DNA of 64,000 nt from JANWXD01 sp037446115 (GTDB lineage: Bacteria; Acidobacteriota; Terriglobia; Bryobacterales; Bryobacteraceae), in the NCBI GenBank assembly GCA_037446115.1, contig JBBIJF010000010.1:1-64000 (forward strand). The letters run 5' to 3'. The notes beneath the pieces are model-generated. The model was not told the origin of the DNA and searched no databases. It saw only the letters and a list, made by a program, of their open reading frames with translations. The stretch's first letter is position 1, and the number at the start of each line of letters is the position of its first letter. The translations under genes and the position numbers were made by a program. This document shows positions 33,860 through 42,425 of this stretch, in pieces.

Positions 33860-35506
33860 ATGCGTGAGGTGGTGCTGAAACCGGCAATTGTGGCCCCGTG
33901 CCTGCTTTTGGTGTTCTTCGCCACTGGCCTGGCGGCGCAGGTCCATCGCCACGGAATTTTCGAAGTCACACTTACGGCGGCCAAGGAACATGCCGACCCG
34001 CTCCGGGACGTTCAGGTGACGGTGGAGTTCCGCGGTCCCGGCGGCGCCGTGCGGCAGCTCCGGGCGTTTTGGGACGGCGAGCGGACCTGGAAAGCCCGGT
34101 TTTCCCCTGAAAGCACCGGCGAATGGGGGTGGCGCTCGCGGTGTTCGGATCCCTCCGACAGCGGTCTGCACGAACGGAGCGGCCGCTTCCAGGTCGTGCC
34201 TTACCGGGGCGCGAACGTGCTGTACCGCCGCGGCGCGCCGCGCCTTTCTCCCAACCGGCGGTACTTCGTCCATGCAGACGGCACGCCGTGGTTTTTTCTG
34301 AGCGACACGGCCTGGAACGGGGCGCTCATGTCCACGCGCGAGGAATGGGAACAGTATCTTGCGGACCGCTCCTCCAAGCGGTTCACCGCCGTGCAGTTCG
34401 TCATGACCCAGTGGCGCGCCGGACGCCATGACGAGCTGGGGCAGGTGGCATTTACCGGAACGGATCGCATCCAGATCCATCCGGGTTTCTTCCGGCGTAT
34501 GGATTCCAAGTTCGAGGCCCTCAACCGGCACGGACTCGTGGCCGTTCCGGTGCTGTTATGGGCTCTGAGCTCGAAAGAAAAAGAGAGTCCGGGTGTGGGG
34601 CTGCCCGCCGATCAGGCCATCCTGCTGGCGCAATATATGGTGGCGCGCTACGGCGCCTGGCACGTGATCTGGTTCTTAGGCGGGGACGGCGACTACCGGG
34701 GAGCGAACGCAGAACGGTGGAAAACCATCGGCCGTGCCGTGTTTCCGCAGGGTGAGCCGCGGCGGCCCGTGACGCTGCACCCGCGCGGCATGCAGTCGCC
34801 GTGGGCCGAGTACAAGGACGAACCCTGGCTGGATTTCTTTCTCTATCAGAGCGGTCACGGCAGCGACGCGCGCAAGTGGCGCTGGAACGCGACGGAGGGG
34901 CCTGCCAAGGACTGGACCCTGGAGCCGGCCCGCCCGGTGATTGACGGCGAGCCGAACTACGAAGGCCACCTTTCTTATCAAGCCCGGGCACGAATCACGG
35001 ATGCGGAAGTGCGCCGTGCGGTCTACTACAGCCTGCTGGCCGCCCCGCCTGCGGGGGTGTCCTACGGGGCCCACGGGATCTGGTATTGGGCGCGCAAGCC
35101 GGAGGTGCCTCTGGATCATCCCAACAGCGGCGTCGCCGATCCGTGGTTTGAATGTCTCGACTACCCCGGGGCGCGCCAGATGAAGATCCTGCGCGACGTC
35201 TTTGATTCCGTCGAGTGGTGGAAACTTCGCCCGGACCGCGGACTGCTGGCCGAAGATCCGCACGACGAAACGTTCCGTTCCTACCCGATGCCGGCCCGCT
35301 CCGAAGACGGGCGCTTTGCCCTGATCTATCTGCCGGCCAATCCCACGGTGAAGCTGGATCTGAGCGGGTTTGGCGGCGCGGTGCGCGGCGAATGGATCGA
35401 CCCGCGTACGGGAGCGCGCTCCGTCGCGGGGCGCTGGGATCCGGTCCGGGGGATCGAGGTTAAAACGCCGGCAGAGGGGGACTGGCTGCTGTTGCTGCGG
35501 CGGTGA
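33860..35506 (+). CDS. secreted DUF5060/DUF4038 apiosidase-like glycoside hydrolase
   Basis: A 548-residue exported protein (signal MREVVLKPAIVAPCLLLVFF, cut near LAAQ). Residues ~25-125 form the DUF5060 beta-sandwich (FEVTLTAAKEHADPLRDV, FWDGERTWKARFSPES). Residues ~130-450 are the DUF4038 TIM barrel, with FFLSDTAWNGALMSTREE near its start and WHVIWFLGGDGDYRG later. A collagen-binding-like tail ends in LLLLRR. The family includes GH140 apiosidases that act on plant pectin, so a role in plant polysaccharide use is plausible. ATG 33860 gives the signal peptide directly. Confidence 0.85.
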   Translation: MREVVLKPAIVAPCLLLVFFATGLAAQVHRHGIFEVTLTAAKEHADPLRDVQVTVEFRGPGGAVRQLRAFWDGERTWKARFSPESTGEWGWRSRCSDPSDSGLHERSGRFQVVPYRGANVLYRRGAPRLSPNRRYFVHADGTPWFFLSDTAWNGALMSTREEWEQYLADRSSKRFTAVQFVMTQWRAGRHDELGQVAFTGTDRIQIHPGFFRRMDSKFEALNRHGLVAVPVLLWALSSKEKESPGVGLPADQAILLAQYMVARYGAWHVIWFLGGDGDYRGANAERWKTIGRAVFPQGEPRRPVTLHPRGMQSPWAEYKDEPWLDFFLYQSGHGSDARKWRWNATEGPAKDWTLEPARPVIDGEPNYEGHLSYQARARITDAEVRRAVYYSLLAAPPAGVSYGAHGIWYWARKPEVPLDHPNSGVADPWFECLDYPGARQMKILRDVFDSVEWWKLRPDRGLLAEDPHDETFRSYPMPARSEDGRFALIYLPANPTVKLDLSGFGGAVRGEWIDPRTGARSVAGRWDPVRGIEVKTPAEGDWLLLLRR

Positions 35507-35581
35507 GATCCCGCTCTCCGGGGGTTTCCGAGGTTGCGCCCGTCCAGGAGCGATTTCCGGCGCCGCGATGCAAAACGCCGC

Positions 35582-36157
35582 TCAGCGCGCTGCTCCCGGA
35601 ACGGCTGCCCGTGGCTGCCAGGCAAAGTTCGCAAAGGCGCTGTCCACCGGCGTTGCGGCAACGTGGTTGGTGTAGTTGCTCAGCGTTTTCTGCGTGATGC
35701 CCAGAATCACCTCAAGCACCTGGGCCCGTGTGAAGCCGGCGTTGAGAAACGCTTGCACCGTTTCTTCGTCCACCCAGCCCCGGTTTTCCACCACCCGGCG
35801 GGTGAAGCGTCGAAGCGCTTCCAGCCGCGGGTGGGCGAGCGGTTCACCCTCGCGCAGGGCCCGCAGCGACGCCTCGTCACCCCCGCTGTGGCGGTACAAC
35901 ATGCTGTGAGCCGCTACGCAGTATGTACACCGGTTCTCGAGGCTGGTTGTTAACAAGACCACCTGCTGCTCGACGGGAGAAAGCGAACTGGCTGCGAAGG
36001 CGTCGGCAAGCGCCAGGTAGCCCTTGAGCGCCGCGGGCGATTCCGCCAGCACGCCGATCAGGTTGGGTACGAAACCGAACTTGGTCTGCACGGCCGCCAG
36101 GATCTCTTTTGCGGCGGCCGGGGCACTTTCCGCCGTGTGAACAGGAAATTGAGTCAT
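35582..36157 (-). CDS. AhpD-like carboxymuconolactone decarboxylase-family protein
   Basis: A 191-residue alpha-helical protein of the AhpD/carboxymuconolactone decarboxylase superfamily. The signature CTYCVAAHS (CxxC...H) is present in the helix preceded by LTTSLENR, and ILGITQKTLSNYTNHV near the end is typical of peroxidase-related members. These use the Cys pair for disulfide-linked peroxide reduction. ATG 36157 starts MTQFPVHTAE; upstream in-frame sequence derives from a duplicated rlmN fragment and is unlikely to be translated with it. Confidence 0.85.
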   Translation of the reverse strand: MTQFPVHTAESAPAAAKEILAAVQTKFGFVPNLIGVLAESPAALKGYLALADAFAASSLSPVEQQVVLLTTSLENRCTYCVAAHSMLYRHSGGDEASLRALREGEPLAHPRLEALRRFTRRVVENRGWVDEETVQAFLNAGFTRAQVLEVILGITQKTLSNYTNHVAATPVDSAFANFAWQPRAAVPGAAR

Positions 36158-36200
36158 ATTTTGGATTTCGCCCGCCGGCGGCTGACGGTTACGATAAAGC

Positions 36201-36270
36201 TGGGTGGAAATGCAGAAGGTGTGCCGGCTCAATTCCGGCATGCGGACGGCTTCGATGGTGGCGGCCGTGG
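36201..36270 (-). repeat. duplicated internal fragment of rlmN
   Basis: Bases 36201-36260 match 37071-37130, inside rlmN, at about 52 of 60 positions, and similarity continues weakly to ~36270. On the minus strand it still reads MPELSRHTFCISTQ, against MPEASRHTFCISTQ in rlmN. It lies in the 192-base gap between the AhpD-like gene and rlmN. It includes a TGCCGG/CCGGCA hairpin also present in the gene. Confidence 0.8.
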
Positions 36271-36349
36271 CGCGAACCGCTCCGGCAACAAGCCGATTAG
36301 GCTTGCCGAGGCGCTGTTGGGAGCAGATGCAACCCAGGGGGCCGGCGTT

Positions 36350-37390
36350 TCAGGCGACCGCTTCCAGAGACATCCGGCGCAATTGACCGCAGGCGGCGAA
36401 GATGTCGCGGCCGCGGGGCTTGCGGATAAAGCAGGGCAGGGAGCGCCGCAGGATCCGCTGGAAGGCGAGTACGCGCTCAGGCTCCGGGGTTTCAAAGGGA
36501 ATTCCCGGCCCGGGATTGAGGGCGATCAGATTGACTTTGCATTTGAGGCCGGACAGCAGGTGCAAGACCCTCCGGGCGTCCGCCTCCGAGTCGTTCACAT
36601 CCTTCAGGAGCACGTATTCGAACGTCAGCCGTTCCCAGGGGCGGAGGGGATAGTTGCGGCACGCCTCGAGCAGCTCGTCGAGCGGGTACTTTTTCGCCAC
36701 AGGCATGAGGCGCAGCCGCTGCTCCTGGGTGGAAGCATTGAGCGATACCGCAAGCTTCGGGCGCACTTCGGCTTGCCCCAGTTCGGTGATCTTCGGGGTG
36801 ATCCCCACGGTGGAAAGGGTGATTCTGCGCGGTGAGACGCCTACACCCGCGGGGTCCGCAAGCAGGCGGGTGGCCTTGAGGACGTTGGGGAGGTTGAGCA
36901 GGGGTTCGCCCATGCCCATCATGACGATATTGATCCGGTCGCGACGCGGCTCAAGGCCGCTGTCTGCAGCCAGGCAGAGAACCTGGCCCACGATCTCTCC
37001 GGCCGTCAAGTTGCGCTCCAGACCCATGAGCGCCGTCAGGCAGAACTTGCAGCCGGCCGGGCAGCCGACTTGGGTGGAAATACAGAAGGTGTGCCGGCTG
37101 GCTTCCGGCATGTAGACGGCCTCAATGGTGCGGCCGTCGGCGAGCCGCAACAGGAAGCGGCGCGTACCGTCGCTCGAGTCGAAGCGCTCGACCACCTCCG
37201 GCCATCCCACACAATACTGCCCTGCCAGCTCCCGGCGCAGCACCGCGGGCAAAGTGGAGATCTCGTCCACGTCACGCACCGGGCGGCGATAGAGCGCGTG
37301 ATAGATCTGGCGGGCGCGGAAGGATGGTTGGCGCTCACCGAGGAGCTGCTGCAACTCGGCAAGCTCCATTCCCAGCAGCAGGTCCGGCAC
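36350..37390 (-). CDS. rlmN: dual-specificity 23S rRNA/tRNA adenosine-C2 methyltransferase RlmN
   Basis: A 346-residue radical SAM enzyme. The N-terminal helical domain (~1-95) has FRARQIYHALYRR. The iron-sulphur motif is CPAGCKFC in VGCPAGCKFCLTALMGLER. The two methyl-transfer cysteines are in RHTFCISTQ and near the C-terminus in IFAACGQLR. GEPLLN and LAVSLNA are SAM-site motifs. RlmN methylates A2503 of 23S rRNA and A37 of some tRNAs. The length is normal. ATG 37390 is used; ATG 37369 (MELAELQQL) is possible. Confidence 0.95.
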   Translation of the reverse strand: MPDLLLGMELAELQQLLGERQPSFRARQIYHALYRRPVRDVDEISTLPAVLRRELAGQYCVGWPEVVERFDSSDGTRRFLLRLADGRTIEAVYMPEASRHTFCISTQVGCPAGCKFCLTALMGLERNLTAGEIVGQVLCLAADSGLEPRRDRINIVMMGMGEPLLNLPNVLKATRLLADPAGVGVSPRRITLSTVGITPKITELGQAEVRPKLAVSLNASTQEQRLRLMPVAKKYPLDELLEACRNYPLRPWERLTFEYVLLKDVNDSEADARRVLHLLSGLKCKVNLIALNPGPGIPFETPEPERVLAFQRILRRSLPCFIRKPRGRDIFAACGQLRRMSLEAVA

Positions 37391-37515
37391 TACTCTGAGT
37401 CTAGCACCTGCATCGGGCGCCGAGGCGATGCGAACAAAAGGCGAATATGCCCCCTTGGCAGAGGATCTTGGAACGTGCTAGAAGATTAGAGGGGCTTCCA
37501 CCCCTCCCCCAAGCC

Positions 37516-38802
37516 ATGCCAGACCTCACCAGCAGCACCCGAGAGATTGAAATTTCTCAGTTTCCGAACGGCGTGGTCCTGATCAGCGAGACGATGCCTC
37601 AGGTGCGGTCCGTGTCGATCGGCATCTGGATGGGGACCGGCTCGCGCCAGGAGGGGCCGGAAGAGAACGGAGTCTCGCACTTCATCGAGCACATGCTCTT
37701 CAAGGGGACGACCACCCGGAGCGCGGAAGACATCGCGCGGGCCGTAGATTCGACCGGCGGCAACCTGGACGCATTCACGGCCAAGGAGATGGTCAGCTAC
37801 AACGCGAAGGTGCTCGATGAACACCTGCCGCTGGCCTTCGACATCCTCTCGGACATGGTGCTGCACCCCTTGTTCCGCCAGGAAGACATCGAGAAGGAAA
37901 AGGGCGTTGTCCTGGAAGAACTTAAGATGGAAGCGGACAACCCCGAGTACCTGATTCACGAGATTTTCACCAACAATTTTTGGAAGGATCACCCGCTCGG
38001 CAAGCCGATTCTGGGGACCCGGGAGACGGTGCGTCGCTTCTCGCGCGAGCGGATCGAGGAGTACTACCACAAAATTTACGTGCCCTCGAATATCGTCATC
38101 ACGGCCGCGGGCAACATCACCCATCAGCGGCTGGTGGAGCTGGCCGGAGAGCGGTTTGCGGGTTTGGCGCGCAACGGGTCGGTCCCTCCGAGCCCGCCTC
38201 CTGCGGTCCATGCGCGGATCACGCAGCGCAACAACAAGTCTCTCGAACAGCTGCACTTGTGCGTGGGAGTGCCCTGCTATCCCTTTGCCCATGAAAAGCG
38301 CTACGCCTGCTACGTACTGAACACGCTGCTCGGCGGCGGCATGAGCTCGCGCCTGTTTCAGAACATTCGCGAGCAGCGGGGTCTGGCGTACGCGGTCTTC
38401 TCGGAGATCACCAGCTACCGGGACACGGGCTGCCTTTCCGTTTATGCGGGAACTTCGGTCGAGACCGGGCGCAAAGTGATCGGGCTGATCATGGAGGAGT
38501 TCCGCAAGCTCAAGCAGGAGCCGGTGAGCGAGGAAGAGCTGCGACGGGCGAAAGATCACCTGAAAGGCTCGTTCGTCCTCGGGCTGGAATCCACCAACAG
38601 CCGGATGTCCAACCTGGCGCGGCAGCACTTGTATTTCGGCCGCTTTTTCTCGGTGCAGGAGTTGATGGAAAGCATCGAGCGGGTCACGGCCGGGGAGGTG
38701 CAGCAGGTGGCCCAGGAGCTGTTCCGCCCGGAGCATGTGGCGCTGGCGGTGCTCGGTAACCTGAAGGGCTTTCGGATCCGGCGCGAGGATCTGGTCTGCT
38801 GA
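37516..38802 (+). CDS. M16-family zinc peptidase
   Basis: A 428-residue single M16 unit (pitrilysin/mitochondrial processing peptidase-like). The inverted zinc motif HFIEH lies at 55-59 and the downstream glutamate is in VLEELKMEADNP; the substrate loop LLGGGMSSRLFQNIREQRGLAY is present in the C-terminal half. I prefer ATG 37516, which gives the usual family N-terminus, but ATG 37447 (AAGG upstream) would add 23 residues. A small AGGGG/CCCCT hairpin lies between the two starts. No signal peptide is visible. Confidence 0.9.
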   Translation: MPDLTSSTREIEISQFPNGVVLISETMPQVRSVSIGIWMGTGSRQEGPEENGVSHFIEHMLFKGTTTRSAEDIARAVDSTGGNLDAFTAKEMVSYNAKVLDEHLPLAFDILSDMVLHPLFRQEDIEKEKGVVLEELKMEADNPEYLIHEIFTNNFWKDHPLGKPILGTRETVRRFSRERIEEYYHKIYVPSNIVITAAGNITHQRLVELAGERFAGLARNGSVPPSPPPAVHARITQRNNKSLEQLHLCVGVPCYPFAHEKRYACYVLNTLLGGGMSSRLFQNIREQRGLAYAVFSEITSYRDTGCLSVYAGTSVETGRKVIGLIMEEFRKLKQEPVSEEELRRAKDHLKGSFVLGLESTNSRMSNLARQHLYFGRFFSVQELMESIERVTAGEVQQVAQELFRPEHVALAVLGNLKGFRIRREDLVC

Positions 38803-38868
38803 ACCCGCCGCGTCTCCTTCCGGCGGAAAATCGAGCCCGCGCCTCGGGTACACTGGAGGCTTCAGCCC

Positions 38869-39669
38869 ATGCCGGCCTGTGCGCAGTGTGCCTTTGCCGT
38901 TGTGGCCCTTGCAGCCTTTGCTGCGGCGGCCGACTTCGGCGCCTTGAAGCCGGAGGGCTACGTCAGCGATTTTGCCCGGGTGCTGGATCCGGCGACCCGG
39001 TTGCAGCTGGAGCGCTACGCCAAGCTGGTCGAAGAGCGGACGGGCGTGCAAATGGCGTTCGTCACGCTGCCGACTCTGGGAGGCGAGCCGATCGAAGACG
39101 TCGCCAACGTGTTGTTTCGCAAGTGGGGCATCGGCCGCAAGGAGACCAACGAAGGGCTGCTGTTGCTGCTGGTGATTCAGGATCGCCGCATGCGGCTGGA
39201 AGTCGGCTACGGGCTCGAGCCCGTGATTCCCGACGGGTTTGCCGGAAGCGTGTTGCGCGCCATGCGCCCGGCGTTGCGCGGGCGGCGTTTCGGCGAGGCG
39301 CTGATTGAAGCGGCCCGAGCACTGGGCACGCGAATCGCCGCGGCCAAAGGAGTCCGCCTGGAAGCGGAACTCCCACGCCGGAGCCCGCCGCCGGAACCGG
39401 ACCTTCCCTGGGCCGTGTTGCTGGGCGGGCTGGCTGGTCTGGCAATGCTGCTGGCGGCGGCGCGTAACAGCCGGCGCCGCTGGGCCTACCGCAGCTACCG
39501 CCGTTATGATGCCGACTGGCTGCCGGCTTTGCTCGCTGCGCAGATGCTGGGCGGGCCGCGGGGACTCGGCCGCGGCGGCGGTGGTTTCGGGGGTTTTGAT
39601 TCCTCAGACAGTTTCGGCGGCTTCGGCGGAGGCGACTCCGGGGGCGGCGGCGCCTCCAGCAGTTGGTGA
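38869..39669 (+). CDS. TPM-domain (YgcG-like) membrane protein
   Basis: A 266-residue protein with a signal segment (to ~residue 22), a TPM domain (~30-165) with YVSDFARVLDPATR, RKETNEGLLLLLVIQDRRMRLEVGYGLE and IPDGFAG, a membrane helix (~183-200) and a low-complexity GGGGFGGFDSS/GGFGGGDSGGGG tail ending SSSW. This is the YgcG/TPM plan, commonly encoded with LemA. The tail resembles YgcG family members. It starts a run of five genes on the + strand with gaps of 5-12 bases. Confidence 0.88.
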   Translation: MPACAQCAFAVVALAAFAAAADFGALKPEGYVSDFARVLDPATRLQLERYAKLVEERTGVQMAFVTLPTLGGEPIEDVANVLFRKWGIGRKETNEGLLLLLVIQDRRMRLEVGYGLEPVIPDGFAGSVLRAMRPALRGRRFGEALIEAARALGTRIAAAKGVRLEAELPRRSPPPEPDLPWAVLLGGLAGLAMLLAAARNSRRRWAYRSYRRYDADWLPALLAAQMLGGPRGLGRGGGGFGGFDSSDSFGGFGGGDSGGGGASSSW

Positions 39670-39675
39670 ACCCGT

Positions 39676-40386
39676 ATGGACCGTGTGCTGAATCAGCTTG
39701 TGGAACGCCTGAAAAAAAGTTACGGCGAGCGGCTGGTTTCCGTAGTGCTTTACGGCTCGGCGGCGGTGGGCGATCACCATGGCCGCTTTTCCGATCTGAA
39801 CGTTCTCTGCGTGCTGGAGCAGATCACTCCCCGGGAGCTCGGCGAATCCGCTCCGATCTTCCGCTGGTGGCGCGAACTGGGCAATCCAGCCCCGCTGCTG
39901 CTCAGCCTGGAAGAGGTCCGCACGTCCACAGACTGCTTCCCGATCGAGTTCCACGACATCCAGGAGAGGCGGCGCGTGCTTTACGGGGAGGATGTCATTG
40001 CCGATCTGGAGATTGACGATGCTTTTTACCGGGCCCAGGTAGAGCACGAGCTGCGCGCCAAGCTGCTGCGGTTGCGGCAGAAGGCGGCCGGCGTGCTGGC
40101 CGACCGGGAACTGTTGCGCACGCTGCTGATTGACTCGGTATCCACGTTCTGCGTGCTGTTCCGCCACGCGCTGCGGCTAGCGGGTGTCGCCGCGGCATTC
40201 GAGAAGCGGCGGATTCTCGAGCAGGCCGAGCAGCATTTCGGTCTGGATCCGGCGCCCTTTGAGCGGATCCTCGATTTGCGCGAGCAGAAAATCAAGCCCA
40301 AAGACGTGGATCCGGGCCCGCTCTTTGCGTCTTATCTCAAAGGGATCGAAGTCGTGCTTGCGGCCGTGGACAAGCTGGAAAAGTGA
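39676..40386 (+). CDS. nucleotidyltransferase-fold protein between TPM and LemA genes
   Basis: A 236-residue protein with a pol-beta-type nucleotidyltransferase core: LYGSAAVGDHHGRFSDLNVLC carries GS followed by an SD-containing strand. The second carboxylate is less clear because the usual DxD reads SDLN. The C-terminal ~130 residues are helical, like HEPN/KNTase helper domains. The substrate is unknown. It lies six bases after the TPM gene and nine before lemA, which is an uncommon insertion in that pair. Confidence 0.8.
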   Translation: MDRVLNQLVERLKKSYGERLVSVVLYGSAAVGDHHGRFSDLNVLCVLEQITPRELGESAPIFRWWRELGNPAPLLLSLEEVRTSTDCFPIEFHDIQERRRVLYGEDVIADLEIDDAFYRAQVEHELRAKLLRLRQKAAGVLADRELLRTLLIDSVSTFCVLFRHALRLAGVAAAFEKRRILEQAEQHFGLDPAPFERILDLREQKIKPKDVDPGPLFASYLKGIEVVLAAVDKLEK

Positions 40387-40395
40387 GGTAAACCC

Positions 40396-40962
40396 ATGAG
40401 AACCGGAGTCATCATCGCCGTGGTCCTCATCGCCGCGGCGCTCGTGGCCGGCATGAGCGTGAAGGGCATTTATAACGAACTGGTCACCCAGCGGGAGGCC
40501 ATCGAGGCCCAGTGGCGCCAGGTGGACGTGGCCCTCCAGCGGCGCGCGGATTTGATTCCCAACCTGGTGGAGACCGTAAAGGGCTTCGCCAAACAGGAGC
40601 TCGCAGTCATGCAGGCGGTAACGAGCGCCCGGGCGGCGCTGCTGGCGGCGCGCACTCCCCAGGAGCGCATCGCCGCCAACCAGCAGCTGGATGCGGCCAT
40701 CGGGCGGCTGCTGGTTGTAGTGGAGAACTACCCGCAGCTCAAGTCCAACGAGAACTTCCTGCGCCTGCAAGACGAACTGGCGGGAAGCGAGAACCGCATT
40801 GCCGTCGAGCGGCGCAAGTATAATGAAGCGGTACAGAAGTACAACACCACGATCGCGCTGTTTCCGAACAATCTCGTAGCATCGCTGTTCGGTTTCACCC
40901 GCAACGACGCTTATTTCCGGGCGGAACCTGCGGCGCGCACTGTGCCGAAAGTGGCGTTCTGA
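40396..40962 (+). CDS. LemA-family protein
   Basis: A 188-residue protein with an N-terminal membrane helix (VIIAVVLIAAALVAGM) and the LemA coiled-coil domain: YNELVTQREAIEAQWRQVDV, RRADLIPNLVETVKGFAKQE, NPQL-type YPQLKSNENF and ERRKYNEAVQKYNT. It is a membrane-anchored helical protein, usually paired with TPM-domain proteins; molecular function is unsettled. GAGG precedes the start. Confidence 0.92.
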   Translation: MRTGVIIAVVLIAAALVAGMSVKGIYNELVTQREAIEAQWRQVDVALQRRADLIPNLVETVKGFAKQELAVMQAVTSARAALLAARTPQERIAANQQLDAAIGRLLVVVENYPQLKSNENFLRLQDELAGSENRIAVERRKYNEAVQKYNTTIALFPNNLVASLFGFTRNDAYFRAEPAARTVPKVAF

Positions 40963-40974
40963 GGAGCGGCACCG

Positions 40975-42420
40975 ATGAGCGTAGCGACGTTTCCGAACTA
41001 CATCAACGGGGAGTGGCGCACGGGCGCCACGTTTGAAAATCGCAATCCGGCCAACCTGCAGGAGCTCGTCGGCCTCTTTGTCCGGGGCACGCCGGAGGAC
41101 GTAGGGGCGGCGGCGGATGCGGCTCAGGCGGCGCTGGCGGGCTGGTCGTCGCTGCCTGCGCCCGCGCGGGGAAGTTATCTGTTTCGGGTGGCCGAGATCC
41201 TGGAGCGCAAAGCGGAACAGCTTGCCGTCGAGATGACGCGCGAGGAGGGCAAGACCCTGCCGGAGGCCCGGGGCGAGGTCAGGCGCTCGATCAACATCTT
41301 TCGCTACTTCGCCGGAGAAGGGGCGCGCCTGCCCGGGCTTTTGGTTCCCTCAGAACGCGAGCGCGTGCACACGTTTGCCGTGCGCCGGCCGGTGGGGGTG
41401 GTGGGTCTGATTACGCCGTGGAACTTCCCGAGCGCGATCCCGGCCTGGAAGCTGGCGCCGGCGCTGATTTGCGGCAACACGGTGGTGCTGAAGCCCGCTT
41501 CGGCGGCGCCGCTCAGCGCCTGGCGGATTGTCGAGGCCTGCCATGAGGCGGGCATTCCGAAGGGCGTCGTGAACTTCGTCGCCGGCTCCGGAGGGGAGCT
41601 CGGCCGGGCGCTGATCCATGCTCCGCCGGTCCGAGCCGTATCGTTTACGGGTTCCTGTGAGGTCGGCGCCTGGTTGCACGGGGAGGCGTCGAAACGGCGC
41701 TTGAAGATCCAGCTGGAAATGGGAGGCAAAAACCCGACGATCGTGCTCGCCGACGCGGATTTCGAGCAGGCGGTGGAGAACGTGGTCAACGGAGCCTTTT
41801 TCTCGACCGGGCAGAAGTGCACGGCCACCAGCCGGGCGATCGTCGAAGAGCCCATCTACGAGCGCTTTCTGGAAGCGCTCGTCGAGCGCACGCGGAAGCT
41901 CCGGGTGGGCAATGGACTGGAGCCCGGCGTGGATATCGGACCTGCCATTGACCAGGCCCAGCTCGACACCGACCTGCGCTATATCGAGATCGGAAGGCAG
42001 GAGGCCGGGCCGCCGGTCATCGGAGGACGCAGGCTCACCGGAGACGGCTACGACAACGGGTATTTCATCGAGCCGACGATCTTCGCCGATGTGACACCGG
42101 AAATGCGCATCGCGCAGGAGGAGATCTTCGGTCCGATTCTATGCGTTATGCGGGCCAAAGACTTCGATGACGCCATCCGGATCGCCAACTGCGTTCCCTT
42201 CGGCCTGTCGGCTTCCTTGCAGACCACGAATCTTTCGCGTGTTTTCGAGTACATCCAGCGCATGGAGGCGGGTTTGCTGACCGTGAACCTGCCGAGTGCC
42301 GGTGTGGAATATCAGTTGCCGTTCGGAGGTACGAAAGATTCCAGTTTCGGGCCGAAGGAGCAGGGTCCCGCCGCACTGGAGTTCTACAGCGACTACAAGA
42401 CCGTTTATCTGAAGTACTAG
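40975..42420 (+). CDS. aldehyde dehydrogenase (likely alpha-ketoglutarate semialdehyde type)
   Basis: A 481-residue NAD(P)-dependent aldehyde dehydrogenase. The catalytic Cys282 is in FSTGQKCTATSR, and the general-base Glu is in IQLEMGGKNP. The cofactor motif VSFTGSCEVG is present. Its resemblance to 2,5-dioxopentanoate dehydrogenases and the FAH-family gene five bases downstream suggest the last step of non-phosphorylating pentose or uronate breakdown, giving 2-oxoglutarate. The specificity is inferred from context. It is 12 bases after lemA. Confidence 0.88.
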   Translation: MSVATFPNYINGEWRTGATFENRNPANLQELVGLFVRGTPEDVGAAADAAQAALAGWSSLPAPARGSYLFRVAEILERKAEQLAVEMTREEGKTLPEARGEVRRSINIFRYFAGEGARLPGLLVPSERERVHTFAVRRPVGVVGLITPWNFPSAIPAWKLAPALICGNTVVLKPASAAPLSAWRIVEACHEAGIPKGVVNFVAGSGGELGRALIHAPPVRAVSFTGSCEVGAWLHGEASKRRLKIQLEMGGKNPTIVLADADFEQAVENVVNGAFFSTGQKCTATSRAIVEEPIYERFLEALVERTRKLRVGNGLEPGVDIGPAIDQAQLDTDLRYIEIGRQEAGPPVIGGRRLTGDGYDNGYFIEPTIFADVTPEMRIAQEEIFGPILCVMRAKDFDDAIRIANCVPFGLSASLQTTNLSRVFEYIQRMEAGLLTVNLPSAGVEYQLPFGGTKDSSFGPKEQGPAALEFYSDYKTVYLKY

Positions 42421-42425
42421 GCACT

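Noticed and set aside
36158..36241. N-terminal extension of the AhpD-like protein starting MPELSRH
   Set aside because: The extension is the duplicated rlmN fragment, not family sequence; ATG 36157 starts the conserved part.
37486..39051. Minus-strand open frame of 521 codons
   Set aside because: Antisense to the M16 peptidase, which carries an intact HxxEH motif.
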